The translations under genes were made by a program, and so were the position numbers. This document shows positions 34,518 to 43,438 of a stretch of 64,000 nt of DNA, piece by piece. Below the pieces are notes generated by a model. It saw only the letters and a program-made list of their open reading frames with translations, searched no databases and was not told the origin of the DNA. Within the stretch, counting starts at the first letter, position 1; the number at the start of each line of letters is the position of its first letter. Origin of the DNA: CAWCDJ01 sp963778675 (GTDB lineage Bacteria; Acidobacteriota; Terriglobia; Bryobacterales; Bryobacteraceae); NCBI GenBank assembly GCA_963778675.1, contig CAVZVI010000011.1, forward strand, positions 992,001 through 1,056,000, read 5' to 3'.

Positions 34518-34859
34518 GTGCCGAAAGAAACCAAACCCGAAGTGCCCTACGGCACGCTCGATCTGATGATTCTGAAGACGCTGGCCGGCATGGGGCCGCT
34601 GCATGGATACGGCATTGCGCGCCGCATCGAGCAGGTGGCCGAAGGGTCGCTGGCGCTCAACCAGGGTACCATCTACCCGGCCTTGCTGCGCCTCGAACAG
34701 AAGGGCTGGATTGCTTCCGATTGGGGGGTGAGCGACAACAACCGACGCGCCCGCTACTATTCCATCACGCGGCCGGGACGGCAGCAATTGCGCATCGAAG
34801 AGGCGAACTGGCACCGCACGGTAACCACCGTTACGCGGCTGCTCGAGAGCGCCGAATGA
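34518..34859 (+). CDS. PadR-family transcriptional regulator
   Basis: The 113-aa winged-helix protein has YGTLDLMILKTLAGMGPLHG then YGIARRIEQVAEG and the wing region LNQGTIYPALLRLEQKGWI followed by RARYYSITRPGRQQL, all diagnostic of PadR. The GTG at 34518 has AGGAG at spacing 5; a TTG at 34494 falls inside the -10 box and is rejected. Its stop overlaps the start of the permease gene by 4 nt. It likely represses the pair. Confidence 0.9.
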   Translation: MPKETKPEVPYGTLDLMILKTLAGMGPLHGYGIARRIEQVAEGSLALNQGTIYPALLRLEQKGWIASDWGVSDNNRRARYYSITRPGRQQLRIEEANWHRTVTTVTRLLESAE

Positions 34860-37417
34860 GCGCCGCGCGCATGTGGGCGGCGCGTTTCTGCGGGCTCTTC
34901 AGGCGTCGGCGCACGGGCCGCCTGGATGAAGAGCTGCAGGCGCACCTGGAAATGCTGGCGGCCGATTACATCCGGCGCGGCATGGCGGAGCCGGAGGCGC
35001 GCCGCGCGGCACGGCGCGATCTGGGCAACATCACGGCGATCGCCGAGGATTATCGGGAACAGGGCGGCATTCCGCCGGCCGAAACCTTCTGGCGCGATTT
35101 ACGATTCGCCCTGCGCACCCTGCGCCGCAGCCCGGGCTACACGGCCTGCTGCACGGCGACGCTGGCGGTGGGGCTGGGTTCGATGATAGCGGTGCTGGCC
35201 GTGGTCTCTGCCCTGCTGTGGAAGCCGCTGCCTTATCCTCATGCCGACCGGCTGGTGGCGATTCACGAGATCGACCCGCGCGGCGGCGCGTGGACCTTTT
35301 CCGAACCGGACCTGCTCGACATGGAGCAGCGCTCGCAATCGCTGGCGGCGGTCGGCGCGCTGCAGCGCCGCACTTCCGCGCTGACCGGCGCGGGCGATCC
35401 GGAGACGATTCCATCGGCGGCGGTCACGCCCTCGTGCTTTGCGCTTTTCGGCATCCGGCCCATCGCCGGCAGCGTGTTGGGACAGCCGCCGCAGCAAGTC
35501 GTGATCAGCCGCGCGCTGTGGGAGCGCAAGTGGCACGCGGATCCCGCCGTGATCGGCCGGCCGGTGGCGCTCGATGGCGAGAGCTACACCATCGCCGGCG
35601 TGGCGGAGCTGCCGGCGGACCTGCTGCCCGGCGTGGAACTGCTGCTGCCGCTCCTGCCCAAGGCCACGGAATCGCGCACCGCGCATGAAATCGAGGCGGT
35701 CGGCCGCATGCGGGGCGGGGTCACGCTCGGCCAGGCGCAGGCGGAGCTGAACACGGTGGCGCAAGCCATTGCACGTGATAACCCGCGCAGCAACGCGGGC
35801 TGGGGCATGCGGCTCACCACGCTGGCGGATTACATTGTGGGGCCGCGTACGGGCCGCACGGTGTGGATGATCTTCGGGGCCGTGGCCTTGCTGTGGGTGC
35901 TGGCGTGCGCCAATGTGGCCGGCCTGCAGGTGGCGCGCGGCATGGCCCGCCGGCATGAGATGAGCACGCGCATGGCGCTCGGCGCCGGCAGGCTGCGCCT
36001 GTTTGGACAAACACTCACTGAAAATGTGGTGCTGGCGTTGTCCGGCTCGGTGCTGGGCCTGGTCTTGGCGCAGTATGCCACCGCCGCGATCCGGCGCCTC
36101 GGCGCGGAGGCGCTGCCGCGGCTGGCGGAGCTACATCTGGACGCGCGGACCATAGGAATCTCGCTCGCCTGCCTGTTCGCTTCGACGCTGCTGTGCTCGT
36201 TGCTGGCGGGGCGGCCGCCGCGCTTCCAGGGAGGGCGCGCCATGGCGCAGCGTGACCGCGGCCGCGACCTGCTGATCGTGGCCCAGGTGGCACTGGCGAG
36301 CGTGCTGCTGCTGGCCGCCGGCCTGCTACTGCACAGTTTTCTGCGCCTGCGCGCGGTGGATCCGGGTTTCGATCCCGACCGCATTCTAGCCGTGAAAGTG
36401 AACCTGGCCGGGCCCGGCTATGACGACGCCCGCCGCGTGGCCTTCTTTCGCGACGCCACGGCGCGTCTGGAACGGCTGCCGCAGGTGGAATCGGTGGGCG
36501 CCACCAACATCGCGCCCTTCAGCGGCCAGGGAACGGCGAATCGCTTTCGCCTGGAAGGCGAGCCGGACACGGCGGAATACCACTCGGCCGCCTGGAGAGC
36601 CGTCACGCCCGGGTTTTTTGCAACGCTGGGCCTGCCGCTGAAACGTGGAAGGCTCTTCACGGAGCGCGACGCGGATGGCGCGCTTGAAACGTTGATCGTG
36701 AGCGAATCGATGGCGCGCCGCTTCTGGCCCGGCCAGGACCCGGTCGGGAAGCGGCTGCTCTGGGGTAGGTCGGGCCACCCGAAGACGATTGTGGGCGTGG
36801 TGGGCGACCTGCGCGACCTGGCCGTGGACGCGCCGCCCGCGCCCACCATGTTCCGCCCCTTCGCGCAGCTTTCCGACGCTCCGATGACGCTGCTGATCCG
36901 CACCAAGGGCAATCCCGCGACCGCCGCCATTGCCGGCTACCGCCAGGCCATCTGGGCCGCCGACCGCAATGCGGCTCTGGAATTTCAGCCGGTGCGGCAG
37001 GCCATGTCGGATTCCCTATTGCGTCCGCGCGTCAGCCTGGCGGCGTTCGCCATCTTCGCGCTGATCGCACTCGTCACCGCCGGTTTCGGACTCTACGGCC
37101 TGATCAGTTATCGCGTCAACCAGCGTCAGCAGGAGATCGGCGTGCGCCTGGCGCTGGGCTGCCCGGCGGGCGCGGTGCGGTGGAGCGTGCAAAAACGCTG
37201 CCTGGCGCTGGTCTGCGGCGGCCTCGCCATCGGGCTGCCAGCGGCCTACGCGTTATCCACGCTGGTAACGTCCCTGCTCTACCAGACGCAGCCCACTGAG
37301 GCCGGCGCATACACCATTGTTGTGGCGGTGTTCGCGGCCGTCGCACTCGTGGCCAGCTACGGTCCGGCACGGCGCGCCTCGCGCCTGGACCCGGCGGCGG
37401 CCATCCGCCACGAATAA
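34856..37417 (+). CDS. ADOP-type ABC transporter permease (MacB/FtsX-like, duplicated)
   Basis: The 853-aa protein matches the acidobacterial duplicated orphan permease architecture: an N-terminal segment (RLDEELQAHLEMLAADYIRR), then two copies of a MacB periplasmic domain plus FtsX-type spans. ALRTLRRSPGYTA marks the first repeat start; TRMALGAGRLRLFGQTLTEN and GVRLALGCPAGAVRWSV mark equivalent points in the two FtsX domains. No ATPase gene is adjacent, as the name implies. A frame open from 34367 runs through padR, so the ATG overlapping the padR stop is used. Confidence 0.9.
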   Translation: MSAARMWAARFCGLFRRRRTGRLDEELQAHLEMLAADYIRRGMAEPEARRAARRDLGNITAIAEDYREQGGIPPAETFWRDLRFALRTLRRSPGYTACCTATLAVGLGSMIAVLAVVSALLWKPLPYPHADRLVAIHEIDPRGGAWTFSEPDLLDMEQRSQSLAAVGALQRRTSALTGAGDPETIPSAAVTPSCFALFGIRPIAGSVLGQPPQQVVISRALWERKWHADPAVIGRPVALDGESYTIAGVAELPADLLPGVELLLPLLPKATESRTAHEIEAVGRMRGGVTLGQAQAELNTVAQAIARDNPRSNAGWGMRLTTLADYIVGPRTGRTVWMIFGAVALLWVLACANVAGLQVARGMARRHEMSTRMALGAGRLRLFGQTLTENVVLALSGSVLGLVLAQYATAAIRRLGAEALPRLAELHLDARTIGISLACLFASTLLCSLLAGRPPRFQGGRAMAQRDRGRDLLIVAQVALASVLLLAAGLLLHSFLRLRAVDPGFDPDRILAVKVNLAGPGYDDARRVAFFRDATARLERLPQVESVGATNIAPFSGQGTANRFRLEGEPDTAEYHSAAWRAVTPGFFATLGLPLKRGRLFTERDADGALETLIVSESMARRFWPGQDPVGKRLLWGRSGHPKTIVGVVGDLRDLAVDAPPAPTMFRPFAQLSDAPMTLLIRTKGNPATAAIAGYRQAIWAADRNAALEFQPVRQAMSDSLLRPRVSLAAFAIFALIALVTAGFGLYGLISYRVNQRQQEIGVRLALGCPAGAVRWSVQKRCLALVCGGLAIGLPAAYALSTLVTSLLYQTQPTEAGAYTIVVAVFAAVALVASYGPARRASRLDPAAAIRHE

Positions 37418-37430
37418 GCCGTGCGCGCGG

Positions 37431-37589
37431 CTAGCGGAACAGCGCTTCGGCGCCGCGCTGGATGACCACCGCGCCCGCCATGCCCGTCAGCGCCGAAACG
37501 AACGCCGGGCTCGCGCCGCTCCGCTTCCATTCCTGGTGAATCGCGTGGTACACGGGATGGCACAGGCAGCCCGCGTTAATGCCCAGCAC
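37431..37589 (-). CDS. Possible 52-aa ORF or gene remnant
   Basis: A GTG at 37589 opens a 52-codon minus-strand frame with LGINAGCLCHPVYHAIHQEW and GMAGAVVIQRGAEALFR to its stop. The composition looks protein-like (conserved-looking CxCHP and a hydrophobic Gly/Ala segment) but there is no Shine-Dalgarno and no recognised family. It could be the tail of a lost gene between the permease and the amidohydrolase. Confidence 0.3.
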   Translation of the reverse strand: MLGINAGCLCHPVYHAIHQEWKRSGASPAFVSALTGMAGAVVIQRGAEALFR

Positions 37590-37657
37590 TCTTCAATGCC
37601 AGAACCGGACCTCCGTTCCGCCTGGGCCAGCACCGCCGCCAGCTTACAATCAGAGCT

Positions 37658-38638
37658 ATGCGACTGGTCACCTTGGAAGAGCACTATCGTAGCGAGCGCG
37701 TGAACAACGAGATCGGCGAGGCGGGCGATTATTTCCGCGCGGCCAACTCCGCGGGCGAGCGGATGGCGGCGGGCCGGCTGGCGAATCTGAGCGAGTTGGG
37801 CGAGCGGCGCCTGGCCGACATGGACAAGGCCGGCATCGACATCCAGGTGCTGTCGCACACGCACCCGTCGCCCGAAATTCTGCCGGCGGCGCGCGCGATT
37901 CCGCTGTGCCGCATCGTGAACGAAGAACTCGGCGAGGCGGTCGCACGCTACCCCAGGCGGTTCGCGGCGTTCGCCACGCTGCCCGTCGCGGACCCGCAGG
38001 CTGCGGCGTCGGAGTTGGAGTGGGCCGTCGGGGCCGGGTTCAAGGGCGCATTGATCAACGGCGTCACCCAGGGGCGATTCCTCGATGACCCGTTCTTTAC
38101 GCCGCTGCTGGAACGCGCGGAAGCGCTCGGAGTGCCGATCTATATTCATCCCGCGCCGCCGCCGGAACCGGTACGCCAGGCCTATTTCTCAGGGCTCGAA
38201 CCGGGGTTGGCGCGCATGCTCTCGATCGCCGGATGGGGATGGCACGCGGAAGTCGGGCTGCACACGGTCCGCCTGATCGCCAATGGCGTCTTCGACCGGC
38301 ATCCCAACCTGCACATCATCATCGGGCATATGGGTGAGATGATTCCGTTCTTCCTGGCGCGCATCAACACGGTGGTGACGCCGTTCGCCAACCTCCAGAA
38401 GGAGTTCGCGGACTATTTCCACTCCAACATCTACATCACCACCAGCGGAATTTTCACGCCGCCGCCCTTCAATCTGTGTCTTGAAGTGGTGGGCATCGAC
38501 CGCATGCTGTTCTCCGTGGACTATCCGTACAGCCCGAACGAAGCGGGCCGTGAATTTCTCGAAAAGATCACGCTCGCTCCGGTGGATTTCGAAAAGTTCA
38601 CGCACGGGAATGCGGAAAAGCTGCTGAAGATCGCGTGA
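37658..38638 (+). CDS. Amidohydrolase-2 family (ACMSD/gamma-resorcylate decarboxylase-like)
   Basis: The 326-aa TIM-barrel protein starts MRLVTLEEHY, where EEH occupies the metal-binding strand 1 position seen in resorcylate decarboxylases. It continues with VPIYIHPAPPPE (metal His), HIIIGHMGEMIPF and MLFSVDYPYSPNE (Asp). Members decarboxylate or hydrolyse small aromatic or lactone substrates with one zinc or manganese ion. TACAAT lies 7 nt before the ATG and there is no Shine-Dalgarno. Confidence 0.82.
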   Translation: MRLVTLEEHYRSERVNNEIGEAGDYFRAANSAGERMAAGRLANLSELGERRLADMDKAGIDIQVLSHTHPSPEILPAARAIPLCRIVNEELGEAVARYPRRFAAFATLPVADPQAAASELEWAVGAGFKGALINGVTQGRFLDDPFFTPLLERAEALGVPIYIHPAPPPEPVRQAYFSGLEPGLARMLSIAGWGWHAEVGLHTVRLIANGVFDRHPNLHIIIGHMGEMIPFFLARINTVVTPFANLQKEFADYFHSNIYITTSGIFTPPPFNLCLEVVGIDRMLFSVDYPYSPNEAGREFLEKITLAPVDFEKFTHGNAEKLLKIA

Positions 38639-38946
38639 GGTGCCGCCGATTACCAGCGCTGTGCACGTCGGAAAGAACGCGGTCCTTGCCTGGATTAGAG
38701 TGCTTGAACGCATCCAGAAAACACCACCGGAGAAGGATCCGTATATCCGGCTTTTGAACCAGATCACAAATTCCGAGTGAGTCGAAGAGCGCCCGTGAAT
38801 CAACGGTGAAGTCCGGGTAGTTAAGGGGTATCGGCTTTTGGGTAAGCTGCATTTAAACTGGCCGGTTTGTCCCCGAGAATTTCTTAAGTCTGCTGTCTCG
38901 ATCGAGTGGACGGCGTAGCGGTCTGCCGTGTCGTTTTCGCGCGGCT
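38639..38946. other. 308-nt gap without a supportable gene
   Basis: An 84-codon minus-strand frame (38598-38852) exists but runs into the amidohydrolase 3' end, has no ribosome-binding site and resembles nothing known. I see no promoter or hairpin of note. Confidence 0.4.
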
Positions 38947-39282
38947 TCAGACCTCGTCGAGAATTGACGCTACCTGGCGCCGCAACTCTGGAATCCGGTT
39001 CCGCACCACGTCCCAGACAAGCTGGTAATCGACGCCGAAGTAATCGTGAATGAGCCGGCCGCGCATTCCCGCCATGGCACGCCACTCGACCGAGGGATAT
39101 TGTGCTCGAAATCGGTCCGGGATCTTCTTCGCCGCTTCTCCGATGACCTCCAGGCTACGAACGAACGCGCGACGAACTGTATCGTCCGCCAGAAACGCTT
39201 CCGAGGTCAGGCCCGCGGTAATCACGCGGTCGAAGGACATCGAGTTTGTTCCTTGCAGCTCCTTCAAGCGCTTTCTACCCAA
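38947..39282 (-). CDS. HepT-like (DUF86) protein, orphan and with divergent N-terminus
   Basis: The C-terminal two thirds match HepT ribonuclease toxins: AFLADDTVRRAFVRSLEVIGEAA and the active-site segment GMRGRLIHDYFGVDY, which fits the Rx4HxY motif (Asp after Arg in many members is Gly here). The expected N-terminal helix is replaced by unrelated residues. No MntA nucleotidyltransferase partner is found upstream or downstream, so it may be a decaying half of a toxin-antitoxin pair. Confidence 0.65.
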   Translation of the reverse strand: MGRKRLKELQGTNSMSFDRVITAGLTSEAFLADDTVRRAFVRSLEVIGEAAKKIPDRFRAQYPSVEWRAMAGMRGRLIHDYFGVDYQLVWDVVRNRIPELRRQVASILDEV

Positions 39283-39339
39283 TTCGATTTCCGGGGGAGG
39301 CCTCCGCCAGCCTCATCGCAACTCGGGTAACCCGGCGTC

Positions 39340-40458
39340 TCACTGCACGCGCTTGCCGGGCGACTCTTGCCCATTGATTCTTGCAAGCACATGCGTCACT
39401 TTGCCGCCGGTGTCCCGGAGGAAGCTGATCTGCGCGTCCGTAATCCGCAGGAAGAACTTCGTCGTCGATTCGGGATACAACTCGACTCTCCCGAGCGGAT
39501 CGGCTTCCAGCAACAGGCGGCCGCCATCACGCAGGATGACGAAGTGTACACCGTTCTCCAGGCGGTAGCTGCCTGCGTAGTCTTCGAAAGCACTTGGATC
39601 GACCCTCGCTAAGGGAGGCTCGACACGATTCATTTCGCGGGCCCGCGTGTGCAGATAGCCGGACGAGGCATTCGTCGCCGGAAAAAGGGAGCGTATGGAA
39701 ACGGCGTGCTCCCCTTTCCTGAGTTCCGCGCGGAGGTCGATCCGAACGAAGTTCTCGTAATCGTGGAAGTGGTAGAGATACATCACGCGCCGTTTCAGGT
39801 CATAGACATTGGAATAGACCGTCGGGTAGGTCTGTTCTTCGTGGGTGGCAGCCAGGATGCGCCGGAACAGATTGACGGAGATCCGCTCACCCGCTTCCTT
39901 CAGCATCGTGCTCGCGATTCGGAAGCGCGCGCACTCGTACTCCGGCACGGGCAGGGACTGATGGAAGTTGGTCTGCACCTGGTACCGGCCCTGCTTTCGC
40001 AGAATAGCCGCGGGTTCGATGACCACGGAGCCGCCGGCCGCATCCGCGAACATCAAAACGAAGCCCTTCATGAAAGAACGGTCGTACCGCTCGAACAGGC
40101 TCACGACTTGTTCGACGGTACTCGATTCGGCCATCGCCTTGTCCATCAAATTGCCGTGGAAGACGGGCCGTCCGGAGCCTTCGAGCTTCACCGGGGCGGC
40201 CGCGAAAGCATCAAACCACAGCCCGCGCTCGTTCATGCCTCCCTGCGGGTCGAAGTTGTCGTAGCCCACGTAGAGCCGCCCGTACTTCCCCTTGATCTCC
40301 GCAGGAATAAACCATGCCACGGTGAAAGGATTGTTATCGTCCTCGTTGTTGCCGACCAGGACCCGGTGCCTGTTGGAAGCGGTAAAGGCGGTGCAAGCGT
40401 ACGCCGTGCCGCCCAAGTGAGACGCAGCAACCAGGAGAAAAAGAACTCGTTTACTCAT
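39340..40458 (-). CDS. Secreted Cys-type Ntn-hydrolase (choloylglycine hydrolase/penicillin V acylase-like)
   Basis: A signal peptide ends at AYA before Cys22 in ACTAFTASNRHRVLVGNNED, so cleavage would expose Cys as the N-terminal nucleophile. GNNEDD matches the family Asn/Asp region and GGMNERGLWFDAFA the substrate-binding turn. The last ~90 residues (AFEDYAGSYRLENGVHF) form a separate beta domain of the DUF3471 type. At 372 aa it is longer than simple acylases. The start is at the ATG giving the signal peptide. Confidence 0.78.
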   Translation of the reverse strand: MSKRVLFLLVAASHLGGTAYACTAFTASNRHRVLVGNNEDDNNPFTVAWFIPAEIKGKYGRLYVGYDNFDPQGGMNERGLWFDAFAAAPVKLEGSGRPVFHGNLMDKAMAESSTVEQVVSLFERYDRSFMKGFVLMFADAAGGSVVIEPAAILRKQGRYQVQTNFHQSLPVPEYECARFRIASTMLKEAGERISVNLFRRILAATHEEQTYPTVYSNVYDLKRRVMYLYHFHDYENFVRIDLRAELRKGEHAVSIRSLFPATNASSGYLHTRAREMNRVEPPLARVDPSAFEDYAGSYRLENGVHFVILRDGGRLLLEADPLGRVELYPESTTKFFLRITDAQISFLRDTGGKVTHVLARINGQESPGKRVQ

Positions 40459-40595
40459 ACAGAAGGTTACGTGGCTGCCGGCGCCGGAGTTCGATGGACT
40501 GTTGCGATCTCCGCGCCTTCGCGGCAATCGATCCGGCGTACACCCAGGTCGTGGAACGACCGGAAACGTTCGAGGCGTTCCGGACCTTCGACCGC

Positions 40596-42194
40596 CTACC
40601 GCCCCGGCGCGGCTTCCAGGATCTCGCAGCTCACGTTGGAGAATTTATCGAAGTTCTTGCTGAACCGGGCCGCCAGGTCGCGGGCCGCGCGGTCGTAGGC
40701 CTCTTTGTCGGCCCACATGCCGCGCGCGTCCAGGAACTTAGGCGGAACGTCCGGGCAGGATTTCGGCACGGCCACCTTGAACACCGGATGAGCCTGCACG
40801 GGGACCCCGTTGAGCTCGCCCGAAAGGACGGCATTCAGCATGGCGCGTGTGTACGGAAGCTTCATGCGGCTGCCCACTCCGTAGGGACCCCCCACCCAGC
40901 CGGTGTTCACCAGCCAGCAGGAGGCCTGGTGGCGGCGCAGCTTTTCCCCCAGCAGCGAGGCATAAACGGCCGGCGGCCTGGGAAGAAACGGCGATCCGAA
41001 ACCGGCGCTGAAGGTGGCTTCCGGCTCCTTGCCCAAGCCCCGCTCGGTACCCGCGACCTTGGCGGTATAGCCGCTCAGGAAATGATACATGGCCTGTTCC
41101 GGAGTGAGCCGCGAGACCGGCGGGAGAACTCCGAACGCATCGGCGGTCAGGAAGATGACGTTCGACGGATGGCCGCCCACGCTGGGAATCACCGCGTTGT
41201 CGATGTATTCGAGCGGGTAGGCCGCGCGCGTGTTCTCGGTGATCTCGTCGGAGTCGAGATCGAGCAGGCGGGTGCGGGTGTCCATCACCACGTTTTCGAG
41301 GACCGTGCCGAAGCGGATGGCGTTCCAGATCTGGGGTTCGTTCTCGCGCGACAGCCGGATGCACTTGGCATAGCATCCGCCCTCGAAGTTAAAGACGCCG
41401 TTGTCGCTCCAACCGTGCTCGTCGTCGCCGATCAGGCGGCGCCGGGGATCGGCCGAAAGGGTGGTCTTTCCGGTGCCGGAGAGGCCGAAAAACAGCGCCA
41501 CATCGCCGCCATCGCCGAGGTTGGCCGAGCAGTGCATGGGAAACACGGATTGCCCGGGCAGCAGGTAATTCATGATGGTGAACGCGGATTTCTTCATTTC
41601 GCCGGCGTAACTCGTGCCAACGATCAGCACCACGCGCTTCTTGAAGTTGATGACGATGCAGGTTTCCGAATTGGTGCCGTCGATCGCCGGATCGGCCTGG
41701 AAATCGGGCGCGAACAGAATCGTGAACCGGGGGTCGAAGGTCTCGTCGCTGCCGGGCTCCCGGCGGATGAAGAGCTGGCGCGCAAAGAGGCTATGCCACG
41801 CCAGTTGGGTGATGACACGGACGGGCAGCGCGTAGCCCGGGTCGGCACCGACGAAACAATCCTGCACGTACACGTCGTGGCCCTGCCAGAATGCGCGCAT
41901 CCGCGCGTAGAGGCGGTCGAAGCCGGCTTCCGACATGGGCTGGTTGACCGCGCCCCATTGCACGGTCGTATCGGTGATCTCGTCCCTGACGATGAACTTG
42001 TCCTTGGGAGAGCGACCGGTAAACTGTCCGGTACGAACCACGAACGAGCCGTTCCTGGCAAAACTCCCCTCCCGCCGCTGGACCGCCTGTTCGAGTAGCT
42101 GGGCCGTCCCCAGGTTCCAGTACGCGGTGTTGATATTGTGAATTCCGTGCTGCTCGAGCCCGGTCCGGCGGGTAGTGATTCCAGCATTCGACAT
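40596..42194 (-). CDS. pckA: ATP-dependent phosphoenolpyruvate carboxykinase
   Basis: PckA converts oxaloacetate and ATP to PEP, the entry to gluconeogenesis. The 532-aa protein has RTGQFTGRSPKDKFIVRD, the Walker-A-like kinase loop FFGLSGTGKTTLSADP, the metal-binding region LIGDDEHGWSDNGVFNFEGG and adenine-binding IPSVGGHPSNVIFLTADAFG. It is full length. It is divergent from the secreted protein at 42240 with 45 nt between the starts. Confidence 0.95.
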   Translation of the reverse strand: MSNAGITTRRTGLEQHGIHNINTAYWNLGTAQLLEQAVQRREGSFARNGSFVVRTGQFTGRSPKDKFIVRDEITDTTVQWGAVNQPMSEAGFDRLYARMRAFWQGHDVYVQDCFVGADPGYALPVRVITQLAWHSLFARQLFIRREPGSDETFDPRFTILFAPDFQADPAIDGTNSETCIVINFKKRVVLIVGTSYAGEMKKSAFTIMNYLLPGQSVFPMHCSANLGDGGDVALFFGLSGTGKTTLSADPRRRLIGDDEHGWSDNGVFNFEGGCYAKCIRLSRENEPQIWNAIRFGTVLENVVMDTRTRLLDLDSDEITENTRAAYPLEYIDNAVIPSVGGHPSNVIFLTADAFGVLPPVSRLTPEQAMYHFLSGYTAKVAGTERGLGKEPEATFSAGFGSPFLPRPPAVYASLLGEKLRRHQASCWLVNTGWVGGPYGVGSRMKLPYTRAMLNAVLSGELNGVPVQAHPVFKVAVPKSCPDVPPKFLDARGMWADKEAYDRAARDLAARFSKNFDKFSNVSCEILEAAPGR

Positions 42195-42239
42195 GATATG
42201 GTTGTGCTCCGTATGGCCGCCCTATCGTAATATAGTCTC

Positions 42240-42845
42240 ATGAACCGGTTCTTCGGTGGCTTGCTCCTGGTGTCTCTATGGCTGTGCCAGGCCCGCGCCC
42301 AAGTCATCGAGTTTGAGTCGAACGGCCTTAAATATCAAACACTTACCAAGTCCGGCGTGACCCTCATGTTCGCCCAGTTACCGGTGCACCTGCGAGAGTA
42401 CGCAATTGTCCAGGTAGCCGTATCGAACGGTTCGGCAGGACCTTACGTCATCCGTCCGGAGGATTTTGCCTGGGAACGCACCGACGGCACGGTGTTGCGT
42501 GCCACGCCGGCCAAGACGGTGGTCACCATGCTGTCCCAGAAGGGTACCGGAAACGACGTGATCAAACTGGTGACTACCTACGAGGCTTCCGTGTACGGGA
42601 ACTCGCACATGCGTTCCACGAACGGCTACGAACAGCGGCGGCAGGCGGCGCTGGCGATGAGTTCGACCAAGCTGAGAGCCGCCGCCACGGCGAGCGCGCT
42701 GGCGATGGTGCAAACCAAGCTGGTGCCGGGCGAATCCACGGACGGGGCGGTCTTCTTTCCGACGGAGGGCAAGTTTCTGGGCCCCGGCCACCTGATAGTC
42801 CACACCAACACGGATCTGTTCGATTTCAACGCCAGTTCTTACTAG
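42240..42845 (+). CDS. Secreted protein of unknown function
   Basis: The 201-aa product has a signal peptide (MNRFFGGLLLVSLWLCQARAQ) and a beta-rich mature part with YAIVQVAVSNGSAGPYVIRP and GAVFFPTEGKFLGPGHLIV, reminiscent of TIG- or CARDB-like single domains but not assigned. TAATAT at 42228-42233 ends 6 nt before the ATG, with no Shine-Dalgarno. Confidence 0.65.
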   Translation: MNRFFGGLLLVSLWLCQARAQVIEFESNGLKYQTLTKSGVTLMFAQLPVHLREYAIVQVAVSNGSAGPYVIRPEDFAWERTDGTVLRATPAKTVVTMLSQKGTGNDVIKLVTTYEASVYGNSHMRSTNGYEQRRQAALAMSSTKLRAAATASALAMVQTKLVPGESTDGAVFFPTEGKFLGPGHLIVHTNTDLFDFNASSY

Positions 42846-42854
42846 CGGAAAGCA

Positions 42855-43388
42855 CTACCGCTGCGGCTCCGACGCCGCTTTGGGGTAGAGCTTCGCGGCG
42901 CACGGCGGACAGTAGGTGTGGGTAAAGATGACTTCCGAGTTCTCCGAAAGGTAGCTCTCCAGCTTGCGCCAGTCGCCGGTCTGCGTGCGGATCGCCTTGC
43001 AACAGGCGCAGATCGGCAGCAATCCCTGAAGAACCTTCAACTGGGCCGTGGTCTTGCGGGCCACTTCCTGCGCGATCAGGCGGGAAGATGCCGTGTGAAC
43101 CACAATCCAGATGATCCCAATCGCCATGACGCGATTCACAACGTCGATCCAGACCGGGATGTACGGGTTCGGCGAGTTCCAAAGACCGAAGAGCATGGCA
43201 GCCGAGCCCACCCCCGCCACGGCTCTCATTTCGCCCGCCGACCCCCATACGGAAGCCAGCCAGACGATCGAAGCCTCCGCCATCCAATCGGCCACACCCA
43301 GCGGGGTCAGGCGATCCAAGGCAACCGCCAGACCGAGTGCCAAACCATACAAGACAAAACGCCTGCCGCGCGCACCTGCCACGCTCAT
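42855..43388 (-). CDS. Membrane protein with a C-terminal CxxC zinc-type tail
   Basis: Four or so hydrophobic segments (residues ~10-110) lead into a helix and then QGLLPICACCKAIRTQTGDW ... ENSEVIFTHTYCPPCAAKL. That tail is the module often found at the C-terminus of receiver and PAS signalling proteins (LLPICAxCKxIR ... HGxCPxC), here with no receiver or kinase domain. It converges with the secreted gene at 42845. Confidence 0.68.
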   Translation of the reverse strand: MSVAGARGRRFVLYGLALGLAVALDRLTPLGVADWMAEASIVWLASVWGSAGEMRAVAGVGSAAMLFGLWNSPNPYIPVWIDVVNRVMAIGIIWIVVHTASSRLIAQEVARKTTAQLKVLQGLLPICACCKAIRTQTGDWRKLESYLSENSEVIFTHTYCPPCAAKLYPKAASEPQR

Positions 43389-43438
43389 AGCGCCTCTAGC
43401 TTATCGCGATTGGCTGCGGATGCAACCTCAGAAAAGTC

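Noticed and set aside
34367..34855. N-terminal extension of the permease frame upstream of 34856
   Set aside because: It runs through padR in another frame and past the promoter; the ATG overlapping the padR stop gives the normal ADOP N-terminus.
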